A stretch of DNA of 64,000 nt from Streptococcus mitis subsp. hohhotensis (GCF_000722775.1 NZ_JPFZ01000008.1:122880-186879); one strand, 5' to 3'; counted from the stretch's first letter, positions 27,053 to 37,609 are shown. Numbers and translations are program-made. The notes: generated by a model from the letters alone, not told the origin.

Positions 27053-27808
27053 ATGTCTAAGCACCCGCATTATGAATTGTTAAATTTAATTGGCTACGGT
27101 CTTGCCAAGTTTGACAAGCTTTTTATAAAAGAATTTCAATGCTCTAGCAAGTCGGAGTTTTATCGCTATATGGTTTCTCTGGGAATTGCTGAAACAACTG
27201 GAGTTGTAAAAAATAGAATGGATTTATTTGATCCTTATTTTGACAATAATCGAAAAGGTTGGTGGCAGAAAGCTGAAGTTTACCGTTTTCGTAAAGATTT
27301 AATTGATATGATGTTTGGAAATGAAGATGTTCATAGTTATGCTGAAATCGTTAAAATGCTACTTGCCAGTGAAGGGAAGCAAATGGGTATTACAACTATT
27401 GAAAAGCCAATCATTCGAACCAAATTCAAACGTCTACAGGAAACTGGGATGGAGGCAGAGAATTATTTTATCCTTCATTTTGATAAAGAAGAAAAATTTC
27501 AAGGTGGACTATTGACTGATGCCCGTCTTTATGGTGATGGATATGATTTCCAAGTAGATGTCCAAGAGCATTCTTACCTTGCCGAAGTAAAAGGTATCCG
27601 AAAATCTAAGGGGCGTGTGCGTTTGACTGCCAACGAATTTGAGAAAGCCAAAGAGTTTCAATCAGATTTTATTTTATCTCTAGTCACCAATCTAGATGAT
27701 ATTCCAAAGTTAGTGTTAATCGATAATCCTTTAAAACATTTTGAGTTTAAAAAGAATATTATAAAAAATGAAATCATTGAATATAGAAGCTTAGAAGATT
27801 TGTATTAG
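27053..27808 (+). CDS. DUF3883 nuclease-like protein
   Basis: 251 aa. The N-terminal half is unassigned. The C-terminal half matches DUF3883: GYDFQVDV, YLAEVKGI, then RVRLTANEFEKAKEF and SLVTNL. The D-x(n)-E-x-K arrangement (Asp in YDFQ, Glu-x-Lys in AEVKG) is that of PD-(D/E)XK endonucleases. Such proteins occur in restriction and defence loci. The gene has its own TATAAT just after the valS terminator. Its stop is 10 bases before the start of repeat A. ATG at 27053 chosen because GGAGAAAG precedes it. Confidence 0.75.
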   Translation: MSKHPHYELLNLIGYGLAKFDKLFIKEFQCSSKSEFYRYMVSLGIAETTGVVKNRMDLFDPYFDNNRKGWWQKAEVYRFRKDLIDMMFGNEDVHSYAEIVKMLLASEGKQMGITTIEKPIIRTKFKRLQETGMEAENYFILHFDKEEKFQGGLLTDARLYGDGYDFQVDVQEHSYLAEVKGIRKSKGRVRLTANEFEKAKEFQSDFILSLVTNLDDIPKLVLIDNPLKHFEFKKNIIKNEIIEYRSLEDLY

Positions 27809-27828
27809 TTCCCCTTAAGTGTTCCAGT

Positions 27829-27990
27829 TGAAAGAACGAGAAGTCTTGACAGGTCAACGGCTCAATGAACTGGAAATCAAAGGTATTGGCTTGACCAAGT
27901 TTAAAAATGGGGAAATCGGTATTGAATTTATCTGGATCGATACCGAACCCCCGCCAAGTGATGCCATCGGCCGAGTAGCAAAGAAATAAA
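27829..27990 (+). repeat. 162-bp direct repeat, copy A
   Basis: Ungapped match to 30809-30970, with 15 differences by hand alignment (about 91% identity). It carries an open frame ending in WIDTEPPPSDAIGRVAKK and a stop, with only a GTG or TTG start and no ribosome site. It looks like the C-terminal end of a lost gene. The primase-helicase lies between the two copies. Confidence 0.85.
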
Positions 27991-28032
27991 AGTTTTCAAA
28001 GCTATTGTAACAAATAAGGGATTTTATTTTCG

Positions 28033-28061
28033 TGTACAACTTCAGCTATTCTTGTTATAAT
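28033..28061 (+). promoter_or_regulatory. Promoter of the primase-helicase gene
   Basis: TGTACA (28033-28038), 17 bp, TATAAT (28056-28061). Confidence 0.6.
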
Positions 28062-28091
28062 CAGCCTATAGGAATCAAGGAGGTGATTGTT

Positions 28092-30770
28092 ATGGCTATT
28101 TTTGTGTCTTTGGATGGAATTGTGGTAGAAGTACTTGATGTCTTTTCTTCTTTTAATGGGGATAGTGAGTTTTTCTTGTGTAAACGTCTTAAAGACAAGA
28201 GTCAGTTTGTTATGGAACGCTCTCGGTTCGAGGAGATGTTCCAACTTCAAAGTAGTCACTTGACGACGCAAGAAAAATTACAATTGTTTACCTCCGTGTT
28301 TGCTGGCCGTTATGATGTTTATGCTAAGAGTTTTATCAATGATCAAGGAAAAATTCAATATTTTCCATCCTATGATTATGGTTGGAAGCAGTTGCCACCT
28401 GAAAAACGGAGTTTCCAGACATTGACGGATTCCGTTTTGAAATCTCATTTTCGTGGGGAGACAGCTATCGGTATCTTTCCTATGCACTTAGATGATAGCT
28501 GTTATTTTTTGGTACTGGATTTGGATGAAAGAGATTGGAAAGAAGCCGGTTTAGCCATTCGAAGAATAGCCAGGGAACGCCAGATGGAAGCCCATCTAGA
28601 GATTTCTCGTTCGGGTCACGGACTCCATATTTGGTTCTTCTTTGAGGAAGCGATTCCGAGTCGAGAGGCTCGCTTGTTTGGAAAGAAACTGTTAGAACTG
28701 GCAATGCAGGAAAGTATGCAACTGTCCTTTGATTCTTTTGATCGCATGTTTCCAAATCAGGATGTTCTTCCTAAAGGTGGATTTGGTAATTTGATTGCCC
28801 TTCCTTTTCAAGGAGAAGCTTATCATCAAGGGCGAACGGTCTTTGTGGATGAACATTTTCAGCCTTATGAAGACCAATGGAGGTATCTACAAGAAATTCA
28901 GAGGGTTTCAACTGCTAAAGTGGCACTGTTAATCCAAGAGGAGTTAGTCAAGCAAGAATTGGATAAGGAGTTGAAGATCGTCTTATCCAATATGATCCAA
29001 CTTGAAAAATCGTCTGTGACACCCAAGACACTGTTTTTCTTGAAAAATATGGCTTCATTTTCTAATCCCGAATTTTATTTAAAGCAGGCTATGCGACAGC
29101 CAACCTATCAAATTCCTGAGCGAATGTATTTATTTGGAGAATCCGATCATTATTTATGGCTGCCAAGAGGCTTGCTGTATCCATTGCAAGATAAATTTAA
29201 GCAGGTATCTGTGGAAGATAGGAGAAAGGTACAAAGGTCTATTAGAGTGGAATTTAAGGGAGCACTCACTTTTGAGCAAGAGTTAGCCCTGTCAGATATG
29301 ATTTCCAAAGAAAATGGTTTACTCCATGCGGAGACTGGTTTTGGGAAGACCGTTTTAGGTGCTGCTCTCATCTCTGAACGTAAGACAAAAACAATTATTC
29401 TAGTCCATAATAAGCAACTCTTAGATCAATGGCTAGATCGCTTAAACTGCTTTTTGACTTTCGAAGAGGAAGAAGCTACCCGTTATACGCCATCAGGTCG
29501 TGAAAGGGCAATAGGCTATGTCGGGCAGTACGGTGGGACTAAGAAATGGCTGAGTGAACTGGTTGATGTCGTTATGATCCAATCTCTATTTAAGTTGGAA
29601 AATAGCCAAAGTCTTTTGGATAAGTATGAGATGATGATTGTGGATGAGTGTCATCACGTGTCTGCCTTGATGTTTGAAAAAGTTGTGGCACAGTTTAGAG
29701 GGAAGTATCTTTACGGTTTGACGGCTACGCCTGAACGCAAGAATGGTCATGAACCTATTGTTTTTCAGAGAATTGGTGAGATACTTCATACTGCTGGTAA
29801 GAGGGAGACATCTTTTAAACGGCAATTGCAATTAAGATTCACTTCTTTTGGTCATCTGGAAATTGAAAAGACTAAAGCAAGTAATTTTATACAGCTTAGT
29901 GATTGGATTGCTACTGACTCAGTGAGGAATCAGATGATTCTCAAGGATATTCTAGACCAAGTGGCAGAAGGGCGGAATATCTTGGTTCTAGTCAATCGAA
30001 TTCAACAGATAGATGTCTTTGAAAAGTTATTGAAAGAGAAAGAGGTTGATGACTGTTATATTATTAGCGGAAAAACCAAAGTCCGAGAGAGAACAAGTTT
30101 ACTGGAGATATTAGAACAGCTAGATAAAGGGTTTGTATTGTTGTCAACTGGAAAATACATTGGTGAAGGTTTTGACTTACCTCAGTTGGACACGCTTATC
30201 TTGGCAGCGCCCTTTTCTTGGAAAAATAATTTGATTCAGTATGCAGGTCGGATTCATCGAAACTACAAGAATAAGTCCTTGGTACGGATTTTCGATTATG
30301 TGGATATTCATGTTCCTTATTTAGAAAAGATGTTTCAGAAACGACAAGTAGCTTATCGAAAGATGGATTATCGTGCCATTGAGGGTGAGGAGAAACAATT
30401 CGTTTATGTTGATAGTAGATATGAGAATGTGCTGAGGGAGGACTTAGCAGGGGAAAGACAGCAGTGTATGCTTATTTTACCTTATGTGCACCAGACAAAA
30501 CTGATGAATTTTCTAAAAGAATTTAGGATTAGTCAAATTGAGATATGTATACCAGAGACGGTTGCAAATAAAGCATGGCTAGACCAGTTGAAGAGCAAGA
30601 AAATTAAAGTATCTTTTACTCAATCAAAAATAGTCACGCCTATTCTTTTGGTAAACAAGACCATTGTTTGGTATGGTGCAATGCCATTATTAGGGAAGGT
30701 AGATGAAATAACCATATTACGTTTGGAATCAGCTTGTATAGTTTCTGAAATAGTGGCAGGTTTACGATAG
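28092..30770 (+). CDS. TOTE-type primase-helicase (AEP + SF2 + C-terminal domain)
   Basis: 892 aa. Residues about 72-270 carry archaeo-eukaryotic primase signatures: the acidic pair in VLDLDER (Asp143, Asp145), SRSGHGLHIW with His176/His179, and GGFGNLIALPFQ. Residues about 395-740 form an SF2 helicase: Walker A TGFGKT (Lys419), DECHH (about 518-522), LTATPERKNG and AGRIHRNY. A C-terminal PLD-like module follows (LLVNKTIVWYGAMPLL), without a clear HKD. This is the domain order of TOTE conflict-system primase-helicases, predicted to be anti-phage. ATG at 28092 follows AAGGAGG. It stands alone between 162-bp direct repeats. Confidence 0.82.
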   Translation: MAIFVSLDGIVVEVLDVFSSFNGDSEFFLCKRLKDKSQFVMERSRFEEMFQLQSSHLTTQEKLQLFTSVFAGRYDVYAKSFINDQGKIQYFPSYDYGWKQLPPEKRSFQTLTDSVLKSHFRGETAIGIFPMHLDDSCYFLVLDLDERDWKEAGLAIRRIARERQMEAHLEISRSGHGLHIWFFFEEAIPSREARLFGKKLLELAMQESMQLSFDSFDRMFPNQDVLPKGGFGNLIALPFQGEAYHQGRTVFVDEHFQPYEDQWRYLQEIQRVSTAKVALLIQEELVKQELDKELKIVLSNMIQLEKSSVTPKTLFFLKNMASFSNPEFYLKQAMRQPTYQIPERMYLFGESDHYLWLPRGLLYPLQDKFKQVSVEDRRKVQRSIRVEFKGALTFEQELALSDMISKENGLLHAETGFGKTVLGAALISERKTKTIILVHNKQLLDQWLDRLNCFLTFEEEEATRYTPSGRERAIGYVGQYGGTKKWLSELVDVVMIQSLFKLENSQSLLDKYEMMIVDECHHVSALMFEKVVAQFRGKYLYGLTATPERKNGHEPIVFQRIGEILHTAGKRETSFKRQLQLRFTSFGHLEIEKTKASNFIQLSDWIATDSVRNQMILKDILDQVAEGRNILVLVNRIQQIDVFEKLLKEKEVDDCYIISGKTKVRERTSLLEILEQLDKGFVLLSTGKYIGEGFDLPQLDTLILAAPFSWKNNLIQYAGRIHRNYKNKSLVRIFDYVDIHVPYLEKMFQKRQVAYRKMDYRAIEGEEKQFVYVDSRYENVLREDLAGERQQCMLILPYVHQTKLMNFLKEFRISQIEICIPETVANKAWLDQLKSKKIKVSFTQSKIVTPILLVNKTIVWYGAMPLLGKVDEITILRLESACIVSEIVAGLR

Positions 30771-30795
30771 AGAAAATTTTTAAAAATTTCTATGT

Positions 30796-30969
30796 ATGAT
30801 TTTCATTTTGAAAGAACGAGAAGTCTTGACAGGTCAACGACTCAATGAACTGGAAATCAACGGTATTCGTTTGACTAAGTTTAAAAATGGGGAAATCGGT
30901 ATTGAATTTATCTGGATTGATACTGAAAATCCACCCAGCGATGCCATCGGCTGGGTAGCAAAGAAATAA
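30796..30969 (+). pseudogene. Short ORF in repeat copy B, probable gene fragment
   Basis: Copy B of the direct repeat lies at 30809-30970. The frame is open from ATG 30796 (MIFILKEREVLTG) for 57 aa and ends in DAIGWVAKK. No ribosome site precedes it. It is probably the tail of a gene whose other part was lost when the segment between the repeats arrived. I do not recognise the parent family. Confidence 0.5.
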
Positions 30970-31067
30970 AAAACCGTTTTAGACTAATTTCCACTTCGGC
31001 AAGGCAAGTGGAAGTTACTTTAAGAAGTTACGAATAAAAAGTCCTATTACTTTCTCCCCCTTAACCT

Positions 31068-31096
31068 TTGACTATTCCGTAAAATTATCGTAAAAT
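31068..31096 (+). promoter_or_regulatory. Promoter of rpoE
   Basis: TTGACT (31068-31073), 17 bp, TAAAAT (31091-31096), about 70 bases before the rpoE start. The stretch from 30971 to the promoter holds no gene. Confidence 0.6.
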
Positions 31097-31168
31097 AAAG
31101 AGTAAATGATAAAATGAGGTCAGAGTCTGTTTGCTCTGGCGATAGTAGTATAAATGAGGAGAAACGCT

Positions 31169-31756
31169 TTGGAATTAGAAGTATTTGCTGGGCAAGAAAA
31201 AAGTGAACTATCTATGATTGAGGTAGCGCGTGCTATCTTGGAACTTCGTGGTCGCGATCATGAGATGCATTTTAGCGATCTTGTAAACGAAATTCAAAAC
31301 TACCTTGGAACATCAAACAGCGATATCCGTGAAGCCTTGCCTTTGTTCTACACAGAGTTGAACTTTGACGGTAGCTTCATCTCACTTGGAGACAACAAAT
31401 GGGGGCTTCGTTCATGGTATGGTGTGGACGAAATCGACGAAGAAATCATCGCTCTTGAAGAAAATGACGACGATGAAGTAGCACCAAAAGCTAAGAAAAA
31501 ACGCGTCAATGCCTTCATGGATGGCGATTCAGATGCCATTGACTACAATGCAGATGATCCAGAAGACGAAGATGCATACGAAGCAGATCCTGCTCTTTCA
31601 TACGATGATGAAAATCCAGATGATGAGAAAAACGAAGTGGAAGCTTATGATGCAGAAATCAACGAAATCGCCCCAGATGACTTGGGTGAAGACGTGGATC
31701 TCAACGAAGAAGACGACGAGTTTTCAGACGATGATTCTGAAAACATCGAGGAATAA
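31169..31756 (+). CDS. rpoE: RNA polymerase delta subunit
   Basis: 195 aa. N-terminal folded domain (HARE-HTH type, residues 1-95; [17 protein letters not shown]), then a basic patch (KAKKKR) and a long Asp/Glu-rich disordered tail. It displaces nucleic acid from the polymerase and aids recycling. TTG at 31169 chosen because GAGGAG is 8 bases upstream; it gives the normal length. Confidence 0.95.
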   Translation: MELEVFAGQEKSELSMIEVARAILELRGRDHEMHFSDLVNEIQNYLGTSNSDIREALPLFYTELNFDGSFISLGDNKWGLRSWYGVDEIDEEIIALEENDDDEVAPKAKKKRVNAFMDGDSDAIDYNADDPEDEDAYEADPALSYDDENPDDEKNEVEAYDAEINEIAPDDLGEDVDLNEEDDEFSDDDSENIEE

Positions 31757-31766
31757 AAGTTAGCTA

Positions 31767-31795
31767 TTGACAATTATCCTATTTTTAGGTATCAT
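31767..31795 (+). promoter_or_regulatory. Promoter of pyrG
   Basis: TTGACA (31767-31772), 17 bp, TATCAT (31790-31795). Transcription should begin at the GGGC at 31803. Confidence 0.75.
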
Positions 31796-31802
31796 ATTGT
31801 TC

Positions 31803-31862
31803 GGGCACCTCTTTTAGAGGTCGGAGCTCCCTAGTTCTTAGGGAGCTATTTTTGTTTTTTCA
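31803..31862 (+). ncRNA. pyrG: pyrG leader with attenuator
   Basis: The predicted transcript starts GGGC. An intrinsic terminator lies in the leader: AGCTCCCTA (31825-31833) pairs with TAGGGAGCT (31839-31847) and a T-rich run follows. In B. subtilis pyrG, low CTP causes extra G residues to be added at a GGGC start; the G run then pairs with the pyrimidine-rich 5' arm of the terminator and lets transcription continue. The CTCCCT arm here fits that mechanism. The 130 bases from 31863 to pyrG hold nothing else that I can identify. Confidence 0.8.
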
Positions 31863-31980
31863 AGAAGTTATCTTCTTGTATTTTAGTTGTGAATCTGGTG
31901 CAGTCGTCCCAGATTATTCTTATTAGTAGGGTCTTGTTTCCTATGTCCCCTCGTAGTTAACAAGGTCTTGAGCATTTTAG

Positions 31981-33600
<1,620 letters not shown>

Positions 33601-33610
33601 CAAAATCAGA

Positions 33611-33640
33611 ACCTTTGAGACCAATCTCAGAGGTTTTTTG
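33611..33640 (+). terminator. Terminator after pyrG
   Basis: ACCTTTGAGA and TCTCAGAGGT pair around CCAA and are followed by six T residues. Confidence 0.85.
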
Positions 33641-33719
33641 CTTGCATATTTAGGATATAATTTGCAAAATAAAAACATAGTGATATAATTAACATAAAAA
33701 GGACTAAGGAGGATTTACA

Positions 33720-34793
33720 ATGAAAAAAATCACACTATTTGGTTTGTCTCTAGCAGGTCTAGCTTTGCTTGTTTCACCTCATTCAGGGCAGGCATTTGAG
33801 CTTAAAGAAGAATGGGTTGTTAAGTGTGGAGTGCAGTATCAAGATGGCAAGATTCTTCAGTTTAACAATGGTCATGAAGTGGATATCAAAGTCTTGGATT
33901 TGCCAAAAACCGAGAAAATCGAGTGGACGGTTAGTCTCAATGGTCAAGATCAGACTGTCAATTTCCTAGGTCAAGAAAAGGACAAGTCTATGATTGGTAT
34001 AGAGGGGCGTTACCTGAATTTCTATGTTCCATATGGCTATAGGGGAGATATCAAGGTCGAGGCTAAGAGCGGAAACGAAGTGAAGATCTGGTCAACGAAA
34101 GTTGTGGATGATATTCATAATGATAGTGGAAAGAGAGGTTACTACCGTATTGAAGAATCAAATGATCAATACACCTACCTCGATGCTAAATGGGATTATC
34201 AAACCAAGACTTACACTGCCACCCTACCAGAGACTGTCAATGGTCAAAAAGTCTTTGCTTGGGCAGACTATGACAATGGCGAGTTGAAACTTGAAAAACT
34301 AAAATCTATCAGTCACAAATATGATGGAGGATCTTTCAAAGAACTTTATCCGATTGTAAAAGCAGAAAGTTGGCTAAAATCAAACCAAAACTGGTACTAT
34401 CAAAAACAAGGTCAATTAGTGCAGAAGGATTGGGTTTATGACAAGGGAACTTGGTACTTTATGAATGATAAAGGAGTCATGTTCAATCAAACTTGGCTCT
34501 ATCAAGGTGGTAACTGGTATGCCTTTAAATCATCAGGAGCCATGATTGCTAGTGACTGGCTTTACGACCAAGGCAAGTGGTACTATTTATCAACTTCAGG
34601 AGCCATGAAAGCAAGCACTTGGGTTTATGACAAGGGAGAATGGTATTATGTAAGTTCTTCTGGTGCCATGATTGCGAATGATTGGGTCAAAGACAATGGT
34701 AAGTGGTATTATCTAGCTTCATCAGGTAAGATGCTTCGCAATACCTACACACCTGATGGTTACTACGTTGGCAACTCAGGTGCTTGGCAATAA
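33720..34793 (+). CDS. Choline-binding surface protein
   Basis: 357 aa. Signal peptide 1-26 (LFGLSLAGLALLVSPHSGQA). A beta-rich module of about 185 residues that I do not recognise follows. Residues about 215-340 hold six choline-binding (CW) repeats of the W-x(6)-WYY-x(7)-G form, then an end unit (DGYYVGNSGAWQ). It should bind phosphocholine on teichoic acids, which fits the mitis group. No hydrolase domain is evident. AAGGAGG precedes the start. BOX element directly downstream. Confidence 0.9.
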   Translation: MKKITLFGLSLAGLALLVSPHSGQAFELKEEWVVKCGVQYQDGKILQFNNGHEVDIKVLDLPKTEKIEWTVSLNGQDQTVNFLGQEKDKSMIGIEGRYLNFYVPYGYRGDIKVEAKSGNEVKIWSTKVVDDIHNDSGKRGYYRIEESNDQYTYLDAKWDYQTKTYTATLPETVNGQKVFAWADYDNGELKLEKLKSISHKYDGGSFKELYPIVKAESWLKSNQNWYYQKQGQLVQKDWVYDKGTWYFMNDKGVMFNQTWLYQGGNWYAFKSSGAMIASDWLYDQGKWYYLSTSGAMKASTWVYDKGEWYYVSSSGAMIANDWVKDNGKWYYLASSGKMLRNTYTPDGYYVGNSGAWQ

Positions 34794-34799
34794 GAATAA

Positions 34800-34955
34800 T
34801 ACTCTTCGAAAATCTCTTCAAACCACGTCAGCTTCATCCACAACCCCAAAACGCTGTTTTGAGCTGATTTCGTCAGTTCTATCTACAACCTCAAAGCAGT
34901 GCTTTGAGCAACCTGCGGCTAGCTTCCTAGTTTGCTCTTTGATTTTCATTGAGTA
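34800..34955. repeat. BOX element
   Basis: Starts TACTCTTCGAAAATC and ends GATTTTCATTGAGTA. Contains a boxA-like start, a boxB-like unit (CAAAACGCTGTTTTGAGC with TTCGTCAG) and a boxC-like end (AACCTGCGGCTAGC). These are standard pneumococcal BOX parts. Confidence 0.85.
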
Positions 34956-35042
34956 TAAGAAGTCCTTTTCCTTAAAGGAAGGGGCTTTTTACTTGCTTTT
35001 TTGCTGTTTCCTCATTTGTCCTAAAGCCTTTTTTGTGTTAAA

Positions 35043-35342
35043 ATGAATGGTATGAAAGCTAAAAAAATGTGGATGGCAGGTCTGGCTCTGCTTGGTATTG
35101 GGAGCCTTGCCCTTGCTACGAAAAAAGTTGCAGATGACCGCAAGCTCATGAAGACTCAGGAAGAGTTGGCAGAGATTGTGCGAGACCATTTTTCAGACAT
35201 GGGGGAAATCGCGGCCCTCTATGTTCAAGTCTATGAAAGCAGTCTAGAGAGCTTGGTTGGTGGCGTCATTTTTGAGGATGGCCGTCATTATACCTTTGTC
35301 TATGAAAATGAGGACCTGGTCTATGAGGAGGAAGTCTTATGA
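35043..35342 (+). CDS. DUF4651 membrane-anchored protein
   Basis: 99 aa with an N-terminal hydrophobic anchor (MWMAGLALLGIGSLALA) and a soluble domain of DUF4651 type (LVGGVIFEDGRHYTFVYENEDL). Streptococcal family of unknown role. It overlaps the thioredoxin start by four bases. The internal ATG at 35052 is an alternative start. Confidence 0.85.
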   Translation: MNGMKAKKMWMAGLALLGIGSLALATKKVADDRKLMKTQEELAEIVRDHFSDMGEIAALYVQVYESSLESLVGGVIFEDGRHYTFVYENEDLVYEEEVL

Positions 35343-35656
35343 TACAACCAGCAAGTTTAGAAGAATTGGCATCTTTAGTAGAAAAAGATGGCAAGAAAGT
35401 CTTCCTTTTTGTGGCGGACTGGTGTGGCGATTGTCGTTATATCTATCCTGCCTTGCCAGAGATTGAGGAGACTAATCCAGAGTTCACCTTTATTCGAGTG
35501 GACCGAGACCAGTATATGGATTTGGCCAAACTCTGGGATGTATATGGAATCCCTAGCCTTGTTGTTCTAGAAAAAGACAAGGAAATTGGTCGTTTTGTTA
35601 ATCGCGATCGTAAAAGTAAGCAACAAATTAACGACTTTTTAGCAGGACTGAAATAG
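35339..35656 (+). CDS. Thioredoxin-like protein
   Basis: 105 aa thioredoxin fold. Active site is ADWCGDCRY (CGDC, residues about 26-29) rather than CGPC, and the cis-Pro is in YGIPSL. No signal peptide, so cytoplasmic. Coupled to the DUF4651 gene and 15 bases before ytpR. Confidence 0.9.
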   Translation: MIQPASLEELASLVEKDGKKVFLFVADWCGDCRYIYPALPEIEETNPEFTFIRVDRDQYMDLAKLWDVYGIPSLVVLEKDKEIGRFVNRDRKSKQQINDFLAGLK

Positions 35657-35671
35657 GAGAAAAGAGAAACA

Positions 35672-36298
35672 ATGATTTTTACATATAACAAAGAACATGT
35701 CGGTGATGTCCTTATGGTCATCGTGAAAAACAGTGGAGATGCCAAACTGGATGTGGAGCGCAAAGGCAAGGTAGCTCGTGTTTTCCTCAAAGACAATGGG
35801 GAAACAGTGGCGTGGAATGTTTTCGAAGTTTCAAGTTTATTTGAAATTGCAGAGCGTGGTCAAGTTTTTTTATCAGATGAGCAAGTCGCTCGTTTGAACC
35901 AAGAATTACAGGCGGAAGGCTTTACAGAAGAAATTGTCAATGACAAGGAACCTAAGTTTGTTGTTGGTGAGATTGTCGAGATGGTAGCCCATCCAGATAG
36001 TGACCACCTCAACATCTGCCAAGTTGCAGTATCAAGTGACAAGACTGTACAAATCGTTGCAGGAGCACCCAATGCGCGTGTGGGGTTGAAAACCATTGTG
36101 GCTCTTCCTGGAGCTATGATGCCCAAAGGCAATCTTATTTTCCCAGGCGAACTTCGTGGTGAAAAGAGTTTTGGTATGATGTGCAGCCCTCGTGAATTGC
36201 ATCTGCCAAATGCTCCGCAAAAACGTGGTATTATTGAATTATCAGAAGACCAAGTTGTCGGAACACCATTCGACCCAGCTAAGCACTGGACTGCCTAG
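35672..36298 (+). CDS. ytpR: YtpR family tRNA-binding protein
   Basis: 208 aa. The N-terminal DUF4479 module is followed by an EMAPII/tRNA-binding OB fold (about 95-200; VGEIVEMVAHPDSDHLNICQV; GAPNARVG), the same fold as the N-terminus of PheT. Stand-alone; function unknown. AGGAGAAAAGAG ribosome site. Confidence 0.92.
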   Translation: MIFTYNKEHVGDVLMVIVKNSGDAKLDVERKGKVARVFLKDNGETVAWNVFEVSSLFEIAERGQVFLSDEQVARLNQELQAEGFTEEIVNDKEPKFVVGEIVEMVAHPDSDHLNICQVAVSSDKTVQIVAGAPNARVGLKTIVALPGAMMPKGNLIFPGELRGEKSFGMMCSPRELHLPNAPQKRGIIELSEDQVVGTPFDPAKHWTA

Positions 36299-36339
36299 GA
36301 AGTTGTCAGTATCTGATAGAGCAGATAGAAGGAAATAAG

Positions 36340-37101
36340 ATGGCAAAAAATGTAGTGATTACTGGGGCGACCTCAGGAATTGGTGAAGCGATTGCGCGTG
36401 CTTATCTGGAGCAGGGTGAGAATGTCGTTTTAACAGGACGACGGATAGATAGACTTGAAGCCTTAAAAATTGAGTTTGCAGAAACTTTTCCTAGTCAAAC
36501 AGTTTGGACCTTTCCGCTAGATGTCACGGATATGAGCATGGTAAAGGCTGTCTGCTCTGATATTATAGAAACGATAGGTCAGATTGACATCCTAGTCAAT
36601 AACGCAGGCCTGGCTCTTGGCTTGGCTCCATATCAAAACTATGAAGAGTTGGATATGCTGACCATGCTGGATACCAATGTCAAAGGTTTGATGGCAGTCA
36701 CTCGCTGTTTCTTGCCAGCAATGGTAAAAGCCAATCAAGGACATATTATCAATATGGGGTCAACCGCAGGAATTTATGCCTATGCAGGTGCAGCAGTTTA
36801 TTCAGCTACCAAGGCAGCAGTTAAGACCTTTTCAGATGGTCTGCGAATTGATACCATCGCAACGGATATCAAGGTGACAACCATTCAGCCTGGAATTGTC
36901 GAAACAGATTTTTCTACAGTGCGTTTTCACGGTGATAAAGAGCGGGCTGCGACGGTTTATCAGGGAATCGAAGCCTTGCAAGCTCAGGATATTGCAGACA
37001 CAGTAGTCTATGTGACCAGTCAACCTCGTCGTGTGCAGATTACAGATATGACCATTATGGCCAATCAACAAGCGACAGGTTTCATGGTTCATAAAAAGTA
37101 A
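36340..37101 (+). CDS. Short-chain dehydrogenase/reductase
   Basis: 253 aa classical SDR. TGATSGIGEA cofactor loop (residues 7-16), NNAG (about 87-90), catalytic Ser in NMGSTAG and YSATK (Tyr/Lys). The R after TGRR favours NADP(H). Related to YdfG-type 3-hydroxy acid or serine dehydrogenases. Substrate unknown. Terminator 12 bases after the stop. Confidence 0.9.
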   Translation: MAKNVVITGATSGIGEAIARAYLEQGENVVLTGRRIDRLEALKIEFAETFPSQTVWTFPLDVTDMSMVKAVCSDIIETIGQIDILVNNAGLALGLAPYQNYEELDMLTMLDTNVKGLMAVTRCFLPAMVKANQGHIINMGSTAGIYAYAGAAVYSATKAAVKTFSDGLRIDTIATDIKVTTIQPGIVETDFSTVRFHGDKERAATVYQGIEALQAQDIADTVVYVTSQPRRVQITDMTIMANQQATGFMVHKK

Positions 37102-37113
37102 AAAATTTTCTCG

Positions 37114-37145
37114 AAAAGTTACAAATTTCTGTAACTTTTTTTGAT
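37114..37145 (+). terminator. Terminator after the SDR gene
   Basis: AAAAGTTACA pairs with TGTAACTTTT, followed by T residues, just before the com box. Confidence 0.8.
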
Positions 37146-37149
37146 TTCC

Positions 37150-37157
37150 TACGAATA
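37150..37157 (+). promoter_or_regulatory. ComX (SigX) com box
   Basis: TACGAATA, the exact competence sigma factor -10 consensus, 21 bases upstream of the ssb start with T-rich sequence before it. Predicts that this ssb is competence-induced. Confidence 0.85.
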
Positions 37158-37177
37158 GATAAGTAGGAGGAAAAAAT

Positions 37178-37573
37178 ATGTATAATAAAGTTATTATGAT
37201 TGGACGATTGACGTCTACACCAGAATTGCACAAAACCAACAATGACAAGTCAGTAGCGCGAGCGACTATCGCTGTCAACCGTCGTTACAAAGACCAAAAC
37301 GGTGAACGCGAAGCTGATTTTGTTAATATGGTTTTATGGGGTAGACTAGCAGAAACTTTGGCAAGCTACGCAACTAAAGGTAGTCTCATTTCAGTGGATG
37401 GAGAATTACGTACCCGTCGTTTTGAGAAAAATGGTCAAATGAATTATGTGACCGAAGTACTTGTTACAGGATTCCAACTCTTGGAAAGTCGTGCCCAACG
37501 TGCCATGCGTGAAAATAACGCTGGGCAGGATTTGGCAGATTTGGTCCTGGAAGAGGAAGAATTACCATTTTAA
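37178..37573 (+). CDS. ssbB: Competence-induced single-stranded DNA-binding protein
   Basis: 131 aa SSB with an OB fold (MIGRLTSTPELHKTNNDKSVARATIAVNRR). The short tail ends EEEELPF, an SSB-type acidic tip. The length and com box match pneumococcal SsbB rather than the longer essential SsbA. It protects transforming single-stranded DNA in the cytoplasm. GTAGGAGG ribosome site. Confidence 0.93.
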   Translation: MYNKVIMIGRLTSTPELHKTNNDKSVARATIAVNRRYKDQNGEREADFVNMVLWGRLAETLASYATKGSLISVDGELRTRRFEKNGQMNYVTEVLVTGFQLLESRAQRAMRENNAGQDLADLVLEEEELPF

Positions 37574-37579
37574 ACATTG

Positions 37580-37609
37580 AAAAGTCTGAGTTGTTCTCAG
37601 GCTTTTTTA
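37580..37609 (+). terminator. Terminator after ssbB
   Basis: AAAGTCTGAG, TTGTT loop, CTCAGGCTTT then T residues. Confidence 0.85.

Noticed and set aside
31029-31036. Second exact com box TACGAATA before rpoE
   Set aside because: An exact 8-mer is expected about twice by chance in this window on both strands; it lies far from rpoE, which has its own normal promoter, and no competence gene follows.
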